A stretch of 64,000 bases of DNA, from positions 1-64,000 of the forward strand of contig CAZRGP010000002.1 of assembly GCA_964599695.1 (NCBI GenBank), in the 5' to 3' direction. Source of the DNA: RUG11783 sp964599695. GTDB taxonomy: Bacteria; Bacillota; Clostridia; Oscillospirales; Ruminococcaceae. Below, in pieces: positions 9,506 to 17,482 of this stretch (positions within the stretch are counted from its first letter, which is position 1; each line of letters begins with the position of its first letter). A program made the position numbers and the translations under genes. Below the pieces are notes generated by a model. The model was not told where the DNA came from. It was given only the letters and a program-made list of their open reading frames with translations, and did no database searches.

Positions 9506-9931
9506 ATGAAAATATTAGCTGTTGATCTTGGTGATGTCAGAACAGGACTAGCTTTATGTGATTCTTCAGAAACTATAGCTTCTCCGCTGGGATGTATCGT
9601 TCAAAAAAATATGTTTAAGATTTCTTCTGAAGTAGCTCGTATTGCCAACGAGAAAGAAGCTGAGATAGTTGTTGTGGGATTACCTAAAAATATGGATGGG
9701 TCAGAGGGACCTAGAGCTAAAAAGTGCATTAAGTTTTCAGTAGTACTATCAAGGGATGTCGGAGATTCAATAGAGGTCGTTCTTTGGGATGAACGTATTA
9801 CAACCGTTCAAGCATATAAAAATCTTTATGACAGCAATGTGCATGGAAAAAAAACAAGGTCATTGATTGATAGTGAAGCTGCTCGTCTTATATTGGAAAA
9901 TTATCTTGCGTTCCGTAAAAATACCAAATAA
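9506..9931 (+). CDS. ruvX: Putative pre-16S rRNA nuclease (YqgF/RuvX)
   Basis: A 141-residue protein with an RNase H-like fold: AVDLGDVRTGLAL at the N-terminus (first catalytic Asp), VVGLPKNMDGSEGPRA in the middle and LWDERITT plus a distal DSEAA near the C-terminus. YqgF proteins process the 5' end of 16S rRNA in E. coli; a Holliday-junction role was the older annotation. I choose the ATG at 9506, where the conserved sequence begins and a GGGG site sits upstream; a TTG at 9488 and an ATG at 9500 are in frame. It ends before a bidirectional terminator. Confidence 0.9.
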   Translation: MKILAVDLGDVRTGLALCDSSETIASPLGCIVQKNMFKISSEVARIANEKEAEIVVVGLPKNMDGSEGPRAKKCIKFSVVLSRDVGDSIEVVLWDERITTVQAYKNLYDSNVHGKKTRSLIDSEAARLILENYLAFRKNTK

Positions 9932-9932
9932 A

Positions 9933-9984
9933 AATAATGGCCTCAGATATATCATCTTGGCTTGATATGTCTGAGGTCATTTTA
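9933..9984. terminator. Bidirectional terminator between ruvX and the ABC permease
   Basis: A 19-bp stem (9936-9954 with 9963-9981, two G-U type pairs) with an 8-base loop, A-rich before and T-rich after, separates converging genes. Confidence 0.75.
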
Positions 9985-10749
9985 TTAGACAAAACAGTTA
10001 CATAGTTTGGACAAACAAAACATCAAACACTTCTCTGTAAGCCAACTTAAAAGAATAATAACAATTGTAATTGCAAAAACTTGAGAAGTATCTAAAAACA
10101 ATTTTGCGTTATAAAGTCTCTCTCCAAGTGAGTATCTAGCTAAACCTATTACTTCGGCAGCGACTCCAGATTTCCAGGCAAGACCAATAGCTACCTTACA
10201 GCCGGATAAGAAGAACGGGACTGCATGTGGAAGATAGATATACCTTAGTTTAAGAGATTCAGGCATATTATAAACATGTGCGGCTTCCATCATTGATACG
10301 GGAACTGAATGAAATCCTTCTAAAATATTCGTATATAGAATTGGTATAGCAATCAGAAAGCAAATAAATGATGAAAGACCCTGGGAACCAAATAACAGAA
10401 ATGCCATCAGAATAAAGGATGCAATAGGAACAGATTTTATAAAAGAAAACAAAGGAGAGATAAAAGATCTGAAATAATCATATTTAAGTGCTAGGAGTGA
10501 GAGAAGAACAGCCAAGATGATTGAAGTGGAAACTCCGCCTAAGATATTGACTAACGAATGTGAAATATCTCGCAATAATGTAGGGTCCTGCAACAATAGA
10601 ATTAAGCTGTTTAAGACTTTGTAAGGCGAAGGGAAGAGGATCTCTTGTCTTATGATAAATGACAAAAACTGCCATATCACAATCCAGAGGATTGTGATAA
10701 GCAGTTTATCGATAAGCTGTTTAATTTTATGCTCCAAGGTAAAACTCAT
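9985..10749 (-). CDS. ABC transporter permease, SsuC/TauC type
   Basis: A 254-residue membrane protein of the BPD_transp_1 family, with about six membrane segments and an EAA-like loop near residues 167-190 (SMMEAAHVYNMPES). The fold matches permeases of nitrate/sulfonate/taurine-type importers. I start it at the ATG at 10749, where an upstream GGAGGT is found inside the previous gene; it overlaps the substrate-binding protein gene by 23 bases and so is translationally coupled. A longer reading from 10791 has no better site. No ATPase gene follows: the next thing downstream is a terminator. The substrate is unknown. Confidence 0.85.
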   Translation of the reverse strand: MSFTLEHKIKQLIDKLLITILWIVIWQFLSFIIRQEILFPSPYKVLNSLILLLQDPTLLRDISHSLVNILGGVSTSIILAVLLSLLALKYDYFRSFISPLFSFIKSVPIASFILMAFLLFGSQGLSSFICFLIAIPILYTNILEGFHSVPVSMMEAAHVYNMPESLKLRYIYLPHAVPFFLSGCKVAIGLAWKSGVAAEVIGLARYSLGERLYNAKLFLDTSQVFAITIVIILLSWLTEKCLMFCLSKLCNCFV

Positions 10750-11749
10750 CAGTTGGTAAATTACCTCCAACAGCCGCAGGGTTTTTATCATACAAAGTCT
10801 GTAGATACCCTGATAAAACAGTTTTCATGTCGGAACCTGTAATGAAAGTAATGTTGCAGAAGGGAAGAGCTTTCTTTGCTATTGGTGCCTTTGCTACAAT
10901 TCCGTACTGTTCAATCAAAGCGGCAGTAGTATCTACATCATCAGCCGTCATAGAGATTGAAGCTGAGTAATCATCCATAAAAGATTGTACAAGTTTCGGA
11001 TTAGAAGATGCAAACTCTTTATTAAACACTAAAACACCAGTAACTAATTTACTATCATCTGCGACTTTGTCCCATTCTTCTGCAAGACTGAGGGCAATTC
11101 TCAAAGTTTCATTCTGAGCAAGCGCAGCGGTTACATAGGGTTGCGGAAGGACTGCAACAGCATTTCCAGAAATGTCAGAAGTAAGAAGTGAGGTTACCTC
11201 AGTTGCCTCAGAACTGAACTCAATCTTAACGTCAGTATCAGGATCAAGTCCATTTTTTTCCAGAACATAATCAAGGGCATACTCGGGAGTAGTGCCTTTG
11301 CCTGTAGTATAAATAGTTTTGCCTCTCAGGTCCTCAATGCTCTGAATGTCATCGCCAGGATCAACTACATACAGTACACCAAGGGTATTTACTGCAGCCA
11401 CTACCAGTTTACCTTCTGTTTTATTATATAAAACAGAGGCAAGATTTGCAGGGATAGCAGCAACATCAATTTCGCCGTTTACAAGAAGCGGAGTGATTTC
11501 GTCAGCTGCACCGGATATAGTGTATTCCAAATCATAGTTTAATTGCTGTTTATCTGCTTTATCATAAAGATTAACCAAGCCCATAGAGGTAGGGCCCTTT
11601 AAAGAAGCGATTCTAATAACAGTAGCTTCTTCATTGACTATTTCATTTTCAGTTTCAGGTTCAGATTCAACTGGAACATCATTGTTTCCGCACGCTGAAA
11701 AAGAGAAACATAGAACGAGTACTAATAGTAGAGATAATGCTTTTTTCAT
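10727..11749 (-). CDS. ABC transporter substrate-binding lipoprotein
   Basis: A 340-residue secreted lipoprotein. The signal peptide runs to a lipobox FSAC with Cys20 as the lipidation site, followed by an acidic linker. The rest is a type II periplasmic-binding fold of the NMT1/SsuA class (GPTSMGLVNLYD, NGEIDVAAIPANLASVLYN, LRGKTIYTTGKGTTPEYAL). This class captures sulfonates, taurine, thiamine precursors and similar small molecules; the ligand cannot be told from sequence. AGGAAG precedes the ATG by seven bases. It is transcribed divergently from a Crp/Fnr regulator, which is a natural candidate for its control. Confidence 0.88.
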   Translation of the reverse strand: MKKALSLLLVLVLCFSFSACGNNDVPVESEPETENEIVNEEATVIRIASLKGPTSMGLVNLYDKADKQQLNYDLEYTISGAADEITPLLVNGEIDVAAIPANLASVLYNKTEGKLVVAAVNTLGVLYVVDPGDDIQSIEDLRGKTIYTTGKGTTPEYALDYVLEKNGLDPDTDVKIEFSSEATEVTSLLTSDISGNAVAVLPQPYVTAALAQNETLRIALSLAEEWDKVADDSKLVTGVLVFNKEFASSNPKLVQSFMDDYSASISMTADDVDTTAALIEQYGIVAKAPIAKKALPFCNITFITGSDMKTVLSGYLQTLYDKNPAAVGGNLPTDEFYLGA

Positions 11750-11774
11750 TTTGTTACTTCCTGTTTATATATTT

Positions 11775-11803
11775 TTGCCAAGTACTGAATATTATCGTAT
11801 ATT
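11775..11803 (+). promoter_or_regulatory. Candidate promoter of the Crp/Fnr regulator gene
   Basis: TTGCCA (11775-11780) and TATATT (11798-11803) with a 17-base spacer; each hexamer is one base from consensus. The predicted transcription start near 11810 lies just before the palindrome at 11818. Confidence 0.6.
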
Positions 11804-11817
11804 ATTAGATAATAATC

Positions 11818-11833
11818 TGTTGCATATGCAACA
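11818..11833. promoter_or_regulatory. Perfect 16-bp palindrome, candidate operator
   Basis: TGTTGCATATGCAACA is a perfect palindrome placed just after the predicted transcription start and two bases before the AAGGAG ribosome site of the Crp/Fnr gene. A weaker palindrome (ATTATTA, GA, TAATAAT) lies at 11801-11816. Crp/Fnr proteins bind 14-16-bp palindromes, so autoregulation plus control of the divergent transporter is a reasonable inference. Confidence 0.55.
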
Positions 11834-11844
11834 TAAGGAGTATC

Positions 11845-12507
11845 ATGAAAGGTAAAGATATTAGTTTATTATTATCTCTTCCTCTGTTTCGGGGGATGAA
11901 ACAAGAAGACCTCTCGCAATTCTTATCGGATAATGTATATTCGCTTTCCTCTTATCCTAAGAATTCTATTCCGATCATGGCTGGAGACATTATCCATTCA
12001 ATAGGAATTGTTTTAGAGGGAGTTTTAATTGGTCAAGTAGATAACCAAAATGGTACATCTACAATAATCAATTATTTAGAAAAAGGATCTGTTTTTGGGG
12101 ATGTGTTGTCCGGGTCAGGAGATTCAAGTCCTGTAACGGTTTATGCAAAAACCAATTGCCGAATTCTCTGGTTGGATTTGAATGGAATACTAAATACAAT
12201 ACACACAGACAAAGTTTATGTTTTATTTTTAAAAAATCTTATTCAGGAAATATCTGAGAAATTCTTTACGCTCAATGACAGAGTACATATATTGAGTGAA
12301 AGAAAACTAAGAGATAGAATATTTAAAATGCTAAATATTATGGCTGTAAAACAGGGTTCAAATAGTATTACTTTACCGTATAAAACAAGATATGATCTCG
12401 CAAACTACCTAGGATCAGAAAGAGCATCGCTATCACGTGAATTATCAAAAATGAGCAGGGAAGGACTAATTAAAATTAAAAAGAATAAGGTTGAGTTAAT
12501 GTACTAA
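11845..12507 (+). CDS. Crp/Fnr-family transcriptional regulator
   Basis: A 220-residue regulator with an N-terminal cyclic-nucleotide-binding-like beta-barrel (to about residue 120), a dimerisation helix, and a C-terminal winged helix-turn-helix (YDLANYLGSERASLSRELSKM, near 180-200). The Ser-Arg-Glu-Leu recognition helix is typical of Crp/Fnr proteins. No cluster of Cys residues like that of Fnr is present, so oxygen sensing through an iron-sulfur cluster is unlikely; the cAMP-binding PRSA-like motif is also not obvious. The signal is unknown. It lies divergent to the transporter genes and 26 bases upstream of an alpha/beta hydrolase that is probably co-transcribed. Confidence 0.9.
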   Translation: MKGKDISLLLSLPLFRGMKQEDLSQFLSDNVYSLSSYPKNSIPIMAGDIIHSIGIVLEGVLIGQVDNQNGTSTIINYLEKGSVFGDVLSGSGDSSPVTVYAKTNCRILWLDLNGILNTIHTDKVYVLFLKNLIQEISEKFFTLNDRVHILSERKLRDRIFKMLNIMAVKQGSNSITLPYKTRYDLANYLGSERASLSRELSKMSREGLIKIKKNKVELMY

Positions 12508-12533
12508 GACAAATAATATCGAGGTATTTTGAG

Positions 12534-13511
12534 ATGGAAGATGTTAAAACATTAGTAGAAATAGGCGGGATAAAACAAAGAATTCATTATATATCTAGCA
12601 ATCCTGATAATCCTGTATTGCTATTTTTGCATGGTGGTCCTGGAATAAGTAACAGACATGTGATTGTTACTAATCATCGAGATCTGACAGATAAATTTAT
12701 TATTGTAACTTGGGACCAACGCGGTACAGGAGGATCGTTTTATGGTGTAAAGCATAACAGCTTAACAATCAAAGACTTCATCGAAGACACTTCACAGTTA
12801 ATTGAATGGTGTTGTAAAAAATTTAATAAAGACAAGATTTTCATTATTGGTGGAAGCTGGGGAAGCGAGTTAGGTATTTGGGTATCAAAATTGCATCCGG
12901 AAAGAATTGCTGCTTTTTTTGGTTTTGGTCAAGTAGTTGACATACCCAAAAACGAGGAAATCAGTTTTAACTTCACAAGAAATGCAGCCTTGGAAGCTGG
13001 AAACATGGATGATGTTGCAAAGCTCGATAAAGTGGGTCCTCCTGTAAATGGCCAATATATCGGTGGTTTGAAGGGTATGCTGGTTCAAAGAAACCTTATG
13101 ATGAAATACGGAGGTTATTCGCAAAAAGAAGGGAAGAAATCATACCTCTCTGCCATGGTTATTCCTATATTAAAATCTAGAGAATATAATCTGCGTGACT
13201 TGTATGGTTTGATATTCGGATACAAAAATGTTTTACAGGCTTTGTGGCCGGAGTTAGGAGAAACTTGTTTTCCCAAAACTTGTACTGTTTTTGAGGTACC
13301 GATATTTATATTTGATGGTAGGAAAGATATGAATACGCCATCCGAGTTGGTAGAGGATTGGTATAACATGATCCAAGCGCCATATAAGGAATTAATATGG
13401 TTTGAAGAGTCAGGACACAATCCGCTAGAAGACGAACCGTATAAGTTCAAAAAACTGCTTGTAGAAAGATGTTTAAAAATTAAAACTGAGAATCCGTTAA
13501 TAAGGATATAA
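12534..13511 (+). CDS. Alpha/beta hydrolase, proline iminopeptidase-like
   Basis: A 325-residue enzyme. It has the oxyanion motif HGGPG (33-37), WDQRGTGGS (60-68), the nucleophile elbow GGSWGS with Ser108, an acid residue in FDGRKD, and a His in EESGHNPL. This combination matches the prolyl aminopeptidase / S33 peptidase branch of alpha/beta hydrolases. No signal peptide, so cytoplasmic. GAGGT sits upstream of the ATG. It follows the Crp/Fnr regulator and ends at a bidirectional terminator. The exact substrate (proline-terminated peptide or other ester/amide) is not determined. Confidence 0.82.
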   Translation: MEDVKTLVEIGGIKQRIHYISSNPDNPVLLFLHGGPGISNRHVIVTNHRDLTDKFIIVTWDQRGTGGSFYGVKHNSLTIKDFIEDTSQLIEWCCKKFNKDKIFIIGGSWGSELGIWVSKLHPERIAAFFGFGQVVDIPKNEEISFNFTRNAALEAGNMDDVAKLDKVGPPVNGQYIGGLKGMLVQRNLMMKYGGYSQKEGKKSYLSAMVIPILKSREYNLRDLYGLIFGYKNVLQALWPELGETCFPKTCTVFEVPIFIFDGRKDMNTPSELVEDWYNMIQAPYKELIWFEESGHNPLEDEPYKFKKLLVERCLKIKTENPLIRI

Positions 13512-13561
13512 AAAATGTCCCCTGTAGGCGGTGATGACAATCCGTCTGTAGGGGACATTTT
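13512..13561. terminator. Bidirectional terminator between hydrolase and glgA
   Basis: A 12-bp inverted repeat AAAATGTCCCCT/AGGGGACATTTT encloses a second short internal stem. It sits between converging genes. Confidence 0.8.
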
Positions 13562-13570
13562 AAATATTAT

Positions 13571-15151
13571 TTACCAGAGAGTAAGCATCTCTCTATATAA
13601 GCCAAGATAACTGTTTGCAGCTGTATTCCAACTAAAATCACAGCCCATGGCTCTTTTCTGTACTTTTTGCCATTCTTCCTTATTGTAATAAAGGTCTTTT
13701 GCTCTCATACACGCGTCCAGCATATCATATGCATCATAATTCTGGAAAGTGAAGCCTACACCTTGCCCATCTCCACAATCATATACGCTGTCTGCCAAAC
13801 CGCCTGTTTTGCGTACAATAGGTAGAGTTCCATATCGCAAAGCCATCATTTGAGCTAGACCACAAGGTTCAGTCTTAGAGGGCATCAAGAATAAATCAGC
13901 TCCTGCGTACATGCGTTTGGAAAGTGAAGGAAGAAAATCAATTTTAACAGAACAACTTTCTGGATTCCTCCACGCAAATTCACGGAATTTGTCCTCGTAA
14001 ATTTTATCTCCTGTTCCAAGTAAAATGAACTGCATCCCATGAACTAGCATGTAGTCCAATACTCGCTCAACAAGATCGACTCCTTTTTGCTGTGTAAGAC
14101 GGCAAATCATAGCGACCAAAGGTCTTCCATCGTCTGGAAGGTTAAATTCCTTTAATAGTTCTTTCTTACATTGCTCTTTTCCGGAAAGATCATTCTGGGA
14201 GAAAGTAGATGGAATGTTCGGATCATTTTCAGGATCGTACGTCACGTAATCAATTCCATTCAATATACCGCAAAGTTTATATTGTTTCTGAATTAGTAAC
14301 GGATCTAATCCAAATGAATACCAGGGATCCAGTATCTCTTTTGCATATGTAGGACTCACAGTATTGATCTTATCAGAGAGCTCAATAGCTCCTTTCATTA
14401 GATTAATACAATCGCCCCAGTGCATAAGAGGTAAATCCTCGTTTGGCAATCCGAACAAATCTCCGAGAATATAACCATCATACATACCTTGAAATTGGAT
14501 ATTGTGGATGGTAAATAAGGTCTTAATTCGCGAAAATTTCTCCTTAGACCGATATTCTCTCAGGTATACGGGAACCAGTGCTGTCTGCCAGTCGTTACAA
14601 TGAATAATATCAGGTTTGAAGTCAATATGATCTAAAGATTCCAGAATTGCCTTGGAAAAGAAAGCGAAGCGTTCGCCGTCATCATAATGTCCATATAAAG
14701 AGGAGCGTTTAAAATAATATTCATTATCTATGAAATAATATATAACCCCTCGGTCTTCGAGCTTAAAGAGACCACAATAAAGACTTCTCCATCCTAGAGG
14801 AACAAAGAAATAAGATAAAAATACCATCTTGTCTCTCCATTGCTGATTAACTTTTTCATAAAGGGGAAGTATTACTCGAACATCACAACCTTTTTCATTA
14901 AGAGCAATAGGAAGAGAACCTGCAACATCCGCTAATCCGCCAGAAGCAGCAAACGGGGAAACTTCTGAGGCGCAAAACAATACTTTCAACTTGGGCACAA
15001 TTTCGACTTTAACATTTTTGTCCTTCGTTGATTTGGTTTTTTTTGCAGTCTTTGACGAATTGGAATCAATTGCTACAGCGGTATTATCTTCTGGAGCAAG
15101 CTTAGCAGCTTTAAGCTCTTCATCTTTTGATGGTGTTTTCTTGGTGCTCAT
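13571..15151 (-). CDS. glgA: Glycogen synthase (ADP-glucose)
   Basis: A 526-residue GT5 glycosyltransferase that extends glycogen from ADP-glucose. The family core starts near residue 56 (KVLFCASEVSPF) and includes SGGLADVAGSLP, the starch-synthase catalytic domain, and the C-terminal nucleotide-binding half with PSKTEPCGLAQ and a GGLADSV motif. Two oddities: an N-terminal extension of about 55 residues rich in Lys, Asp, Ser and Ala with no known domain, and Ala-Ser in place of the usual Lys-Thr/Ser before the first Gly-Gly-Leu (the E. coli enzyme has Lys15 there). It is the last gene of glgBCDA, starting one base after the glgD stop. Confidence 0.95.
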   Translation of the reverse strand: MSTKKTPSKDEELKAAKLAPEDNTAVAIDSNSSKTAKKTKSTKDKNVKVEIVPKLKVLFCASEVSPFAASGGLADVAGSLPIALNEKGCDVRVILPLYEKVNQQWRDKMVFLSYFFVPLGWRSLYCGLFKLEDRGVIYYFIDNEYYFKRSSLYGHYDDGERFAFFSKAILESLDHIDFKPDIIHCNDWQTALVPVYLREYRSKEKFSRIKTLFTIHNIQFQGMYDGYILGDLFGLPNEDLPLMHWGDCINLMKGAIELSDKINTVSPTYAKEILDPWYSFGLDPLLIQKQYKLCGILNGIDYVTYDPENDPNIPSTFSQNDLSGKEQCKKELLKEFNLPDDGRPLVAMICRLTQQKGVDLVERVLDYMLVHGMQFILLGTGDKIYEDKFREFAWRNPESCSVKIDFLPSLSKRMYAGADLFLMPSKTEPCGLAQMMALRYGTLPIVRKTGGLADSVYDCGDGQGVGFTFQNYDAYDMLDACMRAKDLYYNKEEWQKVQKRAMGCDFSWNTAANSYLGLYREMLTLW

Positions 15152-15152
15152 C

Positions 15153-16274
15153 TTAAACTATCGTCCTTTTCTTAACATATAGCGGGTAGTTAGAAGTACT
15201 CTTAAGCGATTGATTCGCAGTCACTACAACATCTTTATCAGATATTACGTTTTCCAAGACAGAGCCTGAAAATACTTTAGTATTCTGCAGAAGAACGCAG
15301 TTTTTAACTACAGCTCCTTCTTCAATCTCTACTCCACGGAATAGTACGCTGTTTTCAACAGTACCTTCAATCGTACAGCCATCTGCGATAAGAGAATTTG
15401 TGATATTGCAATTAAGGCCATATCGGGTAGGAGGTGAGTCATGTACTTTGGTGTACACCGTTCTTGGTCCAAACAAAGCGTCAACATTCTCGGGATGAAT
15501 CAGGTCCAGATTTGCTTCATAGTATGTTTTAAGGCTGGTAATCCTTTTGATATAGCCATCATACTTGTATGCATGAATATTGAGGTTATTGATGTTGGCA
15601 AGAAGGATATCTCTTTCGAAGATAACATTCATACGAGCCATCGCATCCTTGATCAGAGACATAAGAAGTTTTCTATCAATTACAAATACATTGATGCTCT
15701 GTAAAAAACCTTCTTCACAGTAATTAACAAGAATATCCGTTACACGTCCTTTGTCATCTGCTTTAATACTGACAGAGTTTTTTATGTTATCAGGATCATA
15801 ATCAGGAGTAGTGCAAGCAATTGTTACGTCAGCGTGATTTTTATAATGCTCGTGAATCATTTCCTCGATATCAAGATTGCACACATGATCCGCGTCCATC
15901 ATGACAACAGTTTCTGCAGAAGCATTTTCAATATATGACATAATGCCGTAGATCGCAGCTATTCTTCCATGATAGGCTGAATTGCTGTCTGCATTTTCAT
16001 ATGCATAGGGCGGTAGCACAGTAATACCTTTTCTTCTGGCGAGATCCCAGCTTCTTCCGGATTCAATATGATCCATCAGACTTTGATAATTACTTTTTGT
16101 TACAACAGCCACCTGACTGATACCAGAGTCGACCAGAGCAGAAAGATAGAAATCTATCATACGATATCTGCCGCCAAATGGGAGAGAGGCCATAGAGCGC
16201 TGCTGTGTCATCTCGCTTACAGCACTATCATGCATATTGGCAAATATTATGCCCATCGCTTTCTTCTTTAGCAT
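15153..16274 (-). CDS. glgD: Glucose-1-phosphate adenylyltransferase, GlgD subunit
   Basis: A 373-residue GlgC paralogue. The nucleotidyltransferase fold is kept (FGGRYRMIDFYLSALVDSGI, VVMMDADHVCNLDI) and a C-terminal left-handed beta-helix follows, but the N-terminal glycine-rich GxGxR nucleotide loop of GlgC is replaced by MGIIFANMHD, as in GlgD of Firmicutes. GlgD is generally regarded as a regulatory or activity-enhancing partner of GlgC. It overlaps the glgC end by seven bases, with an AGGAGGG site inside glgC. Confidence 0.93.
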   Translation of the reverse strand: MLKKKAMGIIFANMHDSAVSEMTQQRSMASLPFGGRYRMIDFYLSALVDSGISQVAVVTKSNYQSLMDHIESGRSWDLARRKGITVLPPYAYENADSNSAYHGRIAAIYGIMSYIENASAETVVMMDADHVCNLDIEEMIHEHYKNHADVTIACTTPDYDPDNIKNSVSIKADDKGRVTDILVNYCEEGFLQSINVFVIDRKLLMSLIKDAMARMNVIFERDILLANINNLNIHAYKYDGYIKRITSLKTYYEANLDLIHPENVDALFGPRTVYTKVHDSPPTRYGLNCNITNSLIADGCTIEGTVENSVLFRGVEIEEGAVVKNCVLLQNTKVFSGSVLENVISDKDVVVTANQSLKSTSNYPLYVKKRTIV

Positions 16275-17482
16275 ATGACTTCGCCCTCCTTGACATCATC
16301 GTATATCATTGCATGAGCTTTTATAGTAGCGTTTTTCCCAATCGTCAGATCAGGGCCAACAACAGCAACGCCCCATTTTGATAAGTCATCCATATCTTCG
16401 GGACGTTCGCCTAAATGTACGCCCTCTTCAAGGACAGAATTCTGAGCAACAATTGAATATTGAACTATAGCGCCTTTTTTAACAACAGAACCAGGCATTA
16501 GAATACTATCGCGAATAACAGCACCTTCTTCTACAACAGCCCCTTCAAATAAAACGGAAAAATCCACGGTTCCTGAAACTCTACATCCTTCTGAAATAAG
16601 GGAGTTTTCTACTTTTGCATTTTGACTAATAAAATGAGGGGGGTAAGCAGCGTTTCTGGAATAGATTTTGAAATTCTGATCCCAAATATCAAAAGGCCTG
16701 TTAGGATCGATAAGGTCCATATTTGCTTCCCAAAGAGAATCAATTGTACCTACATCTTTCCAATATCCATCAAAAGTGTAGCAGCATAGCTTTTTTCCAT
16801 CATTAAGCATAGAAGGGATAATGTTTTTTCCAAAGTCATGATCGCTGGCAGGATTAGCATCGTCTGAGAGGAGATATGCACGTAACTCTTTCCAGGTGAA
16901 AATATAAATACCCATGGAAGCTAGATCGCTCTTAGGATTCTTCGGTTTTTCCTCGAATTCATATATTACGCCGTTTTCATCTGCATTCATTATCCCGAAT
17001 CTAGAGGCTTCATCCATCGGTACACGAAGTACAGCTATTGTACAATCTGCATTAGTCTCTTTGTGCTGGTTTAGCATCAAAGAGTAATCCATCTTATAAA
17101 TATGGTCACCGGATAAGATTAAGACATATTCAGGATCATATCTGTCGATAAAAGGAATATTCTGGGAAATCGCATTAGCTGTTCCGAGATACCAATCGCT
17201 TCCTTCGGCTTTTTGATAGGGAGGGAGAACATGAACTCCACCAACAAGACGGTCCAAATCCCAAGGTTGCCCATTCCCAATATAATCATTTAATTCCAAG
17301 GGCTGATACTGAGTCAGAACACCAACTGTATCGATACCGGAATTGATACAGTTAGACAGCGGGAAATCTATGATTCTGTATTTTCCGCCAAAGGGAACTG
17401 CTGGTTTGGCTACGTGCTGAGTCAAGGCATACAGTCTGCTGCCTTGACCACCGGCAAGTAACATTGCAATACATTCTTTCAT
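16268..17482 (-). CDS. glgC: Glucose-1-phosphate adenylyltransferase, catalytic subunit
   Basis: A 404-residue enzyme making ADP-glucose from ATP and glucose 1-phosphate, the committed step of glycogen synthesis. The nucleotide loop LLAGGQGSRL (8-17) and the KPAVPFGGKYRIIDF segment are intact. Also visible are the substrate motifs (LSGDHIYKMD, FEEKPKNP, WKDVGTIDSLWEANMDL) and a C-terminal beta-helix of hexapeptide repeats. The start ATG overlaps the glgB stop by four bases (ATGA), so the genes are coupled. It probably forms a heteromer with GlgD. Confidence 0.97.
   Translation of the reverse strand: MKECIAMLLAGGQGSRLYALTQHVAKPAVPFGGKYRIIDFPLSNCINSGIDTVGVLTQYQPLELNDYIGNGQPWDLDRLVGGVHVLPPYQKAEGSDWYLGTANAISQNIPFIDRYDPEYVLILSGDHIYKMDYSLMLNQHKETNADCTIAVLRVPMDEASRFGIMNADENGVIYEFEEKPKNPKSDLASMGIYIFTWKELRAYLLSDDANPASDHDFGKNIIPSMLNDGKKLCCYTFDGYWKDVGTIDSLWEANMDLIDPNRPFDIWDQNFKIYSRNAAYPPHFISQNAKVENSLISEGCRVSGTVDFSVLFEGAVVEEGAVIRDSILMPGSVVKKGAIVQYSIVAQNSVLEEGVHLGERPEDMDDLSKWGVAVVGPDLTIGKNATIKAHAMIYDDVKEGEVIC

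Noticed and set aside
13115..13558. A 147-codon frame on the minus strand
   Set aside because: It overlaps the hydrolase gene and its terminator and has no supporting features.
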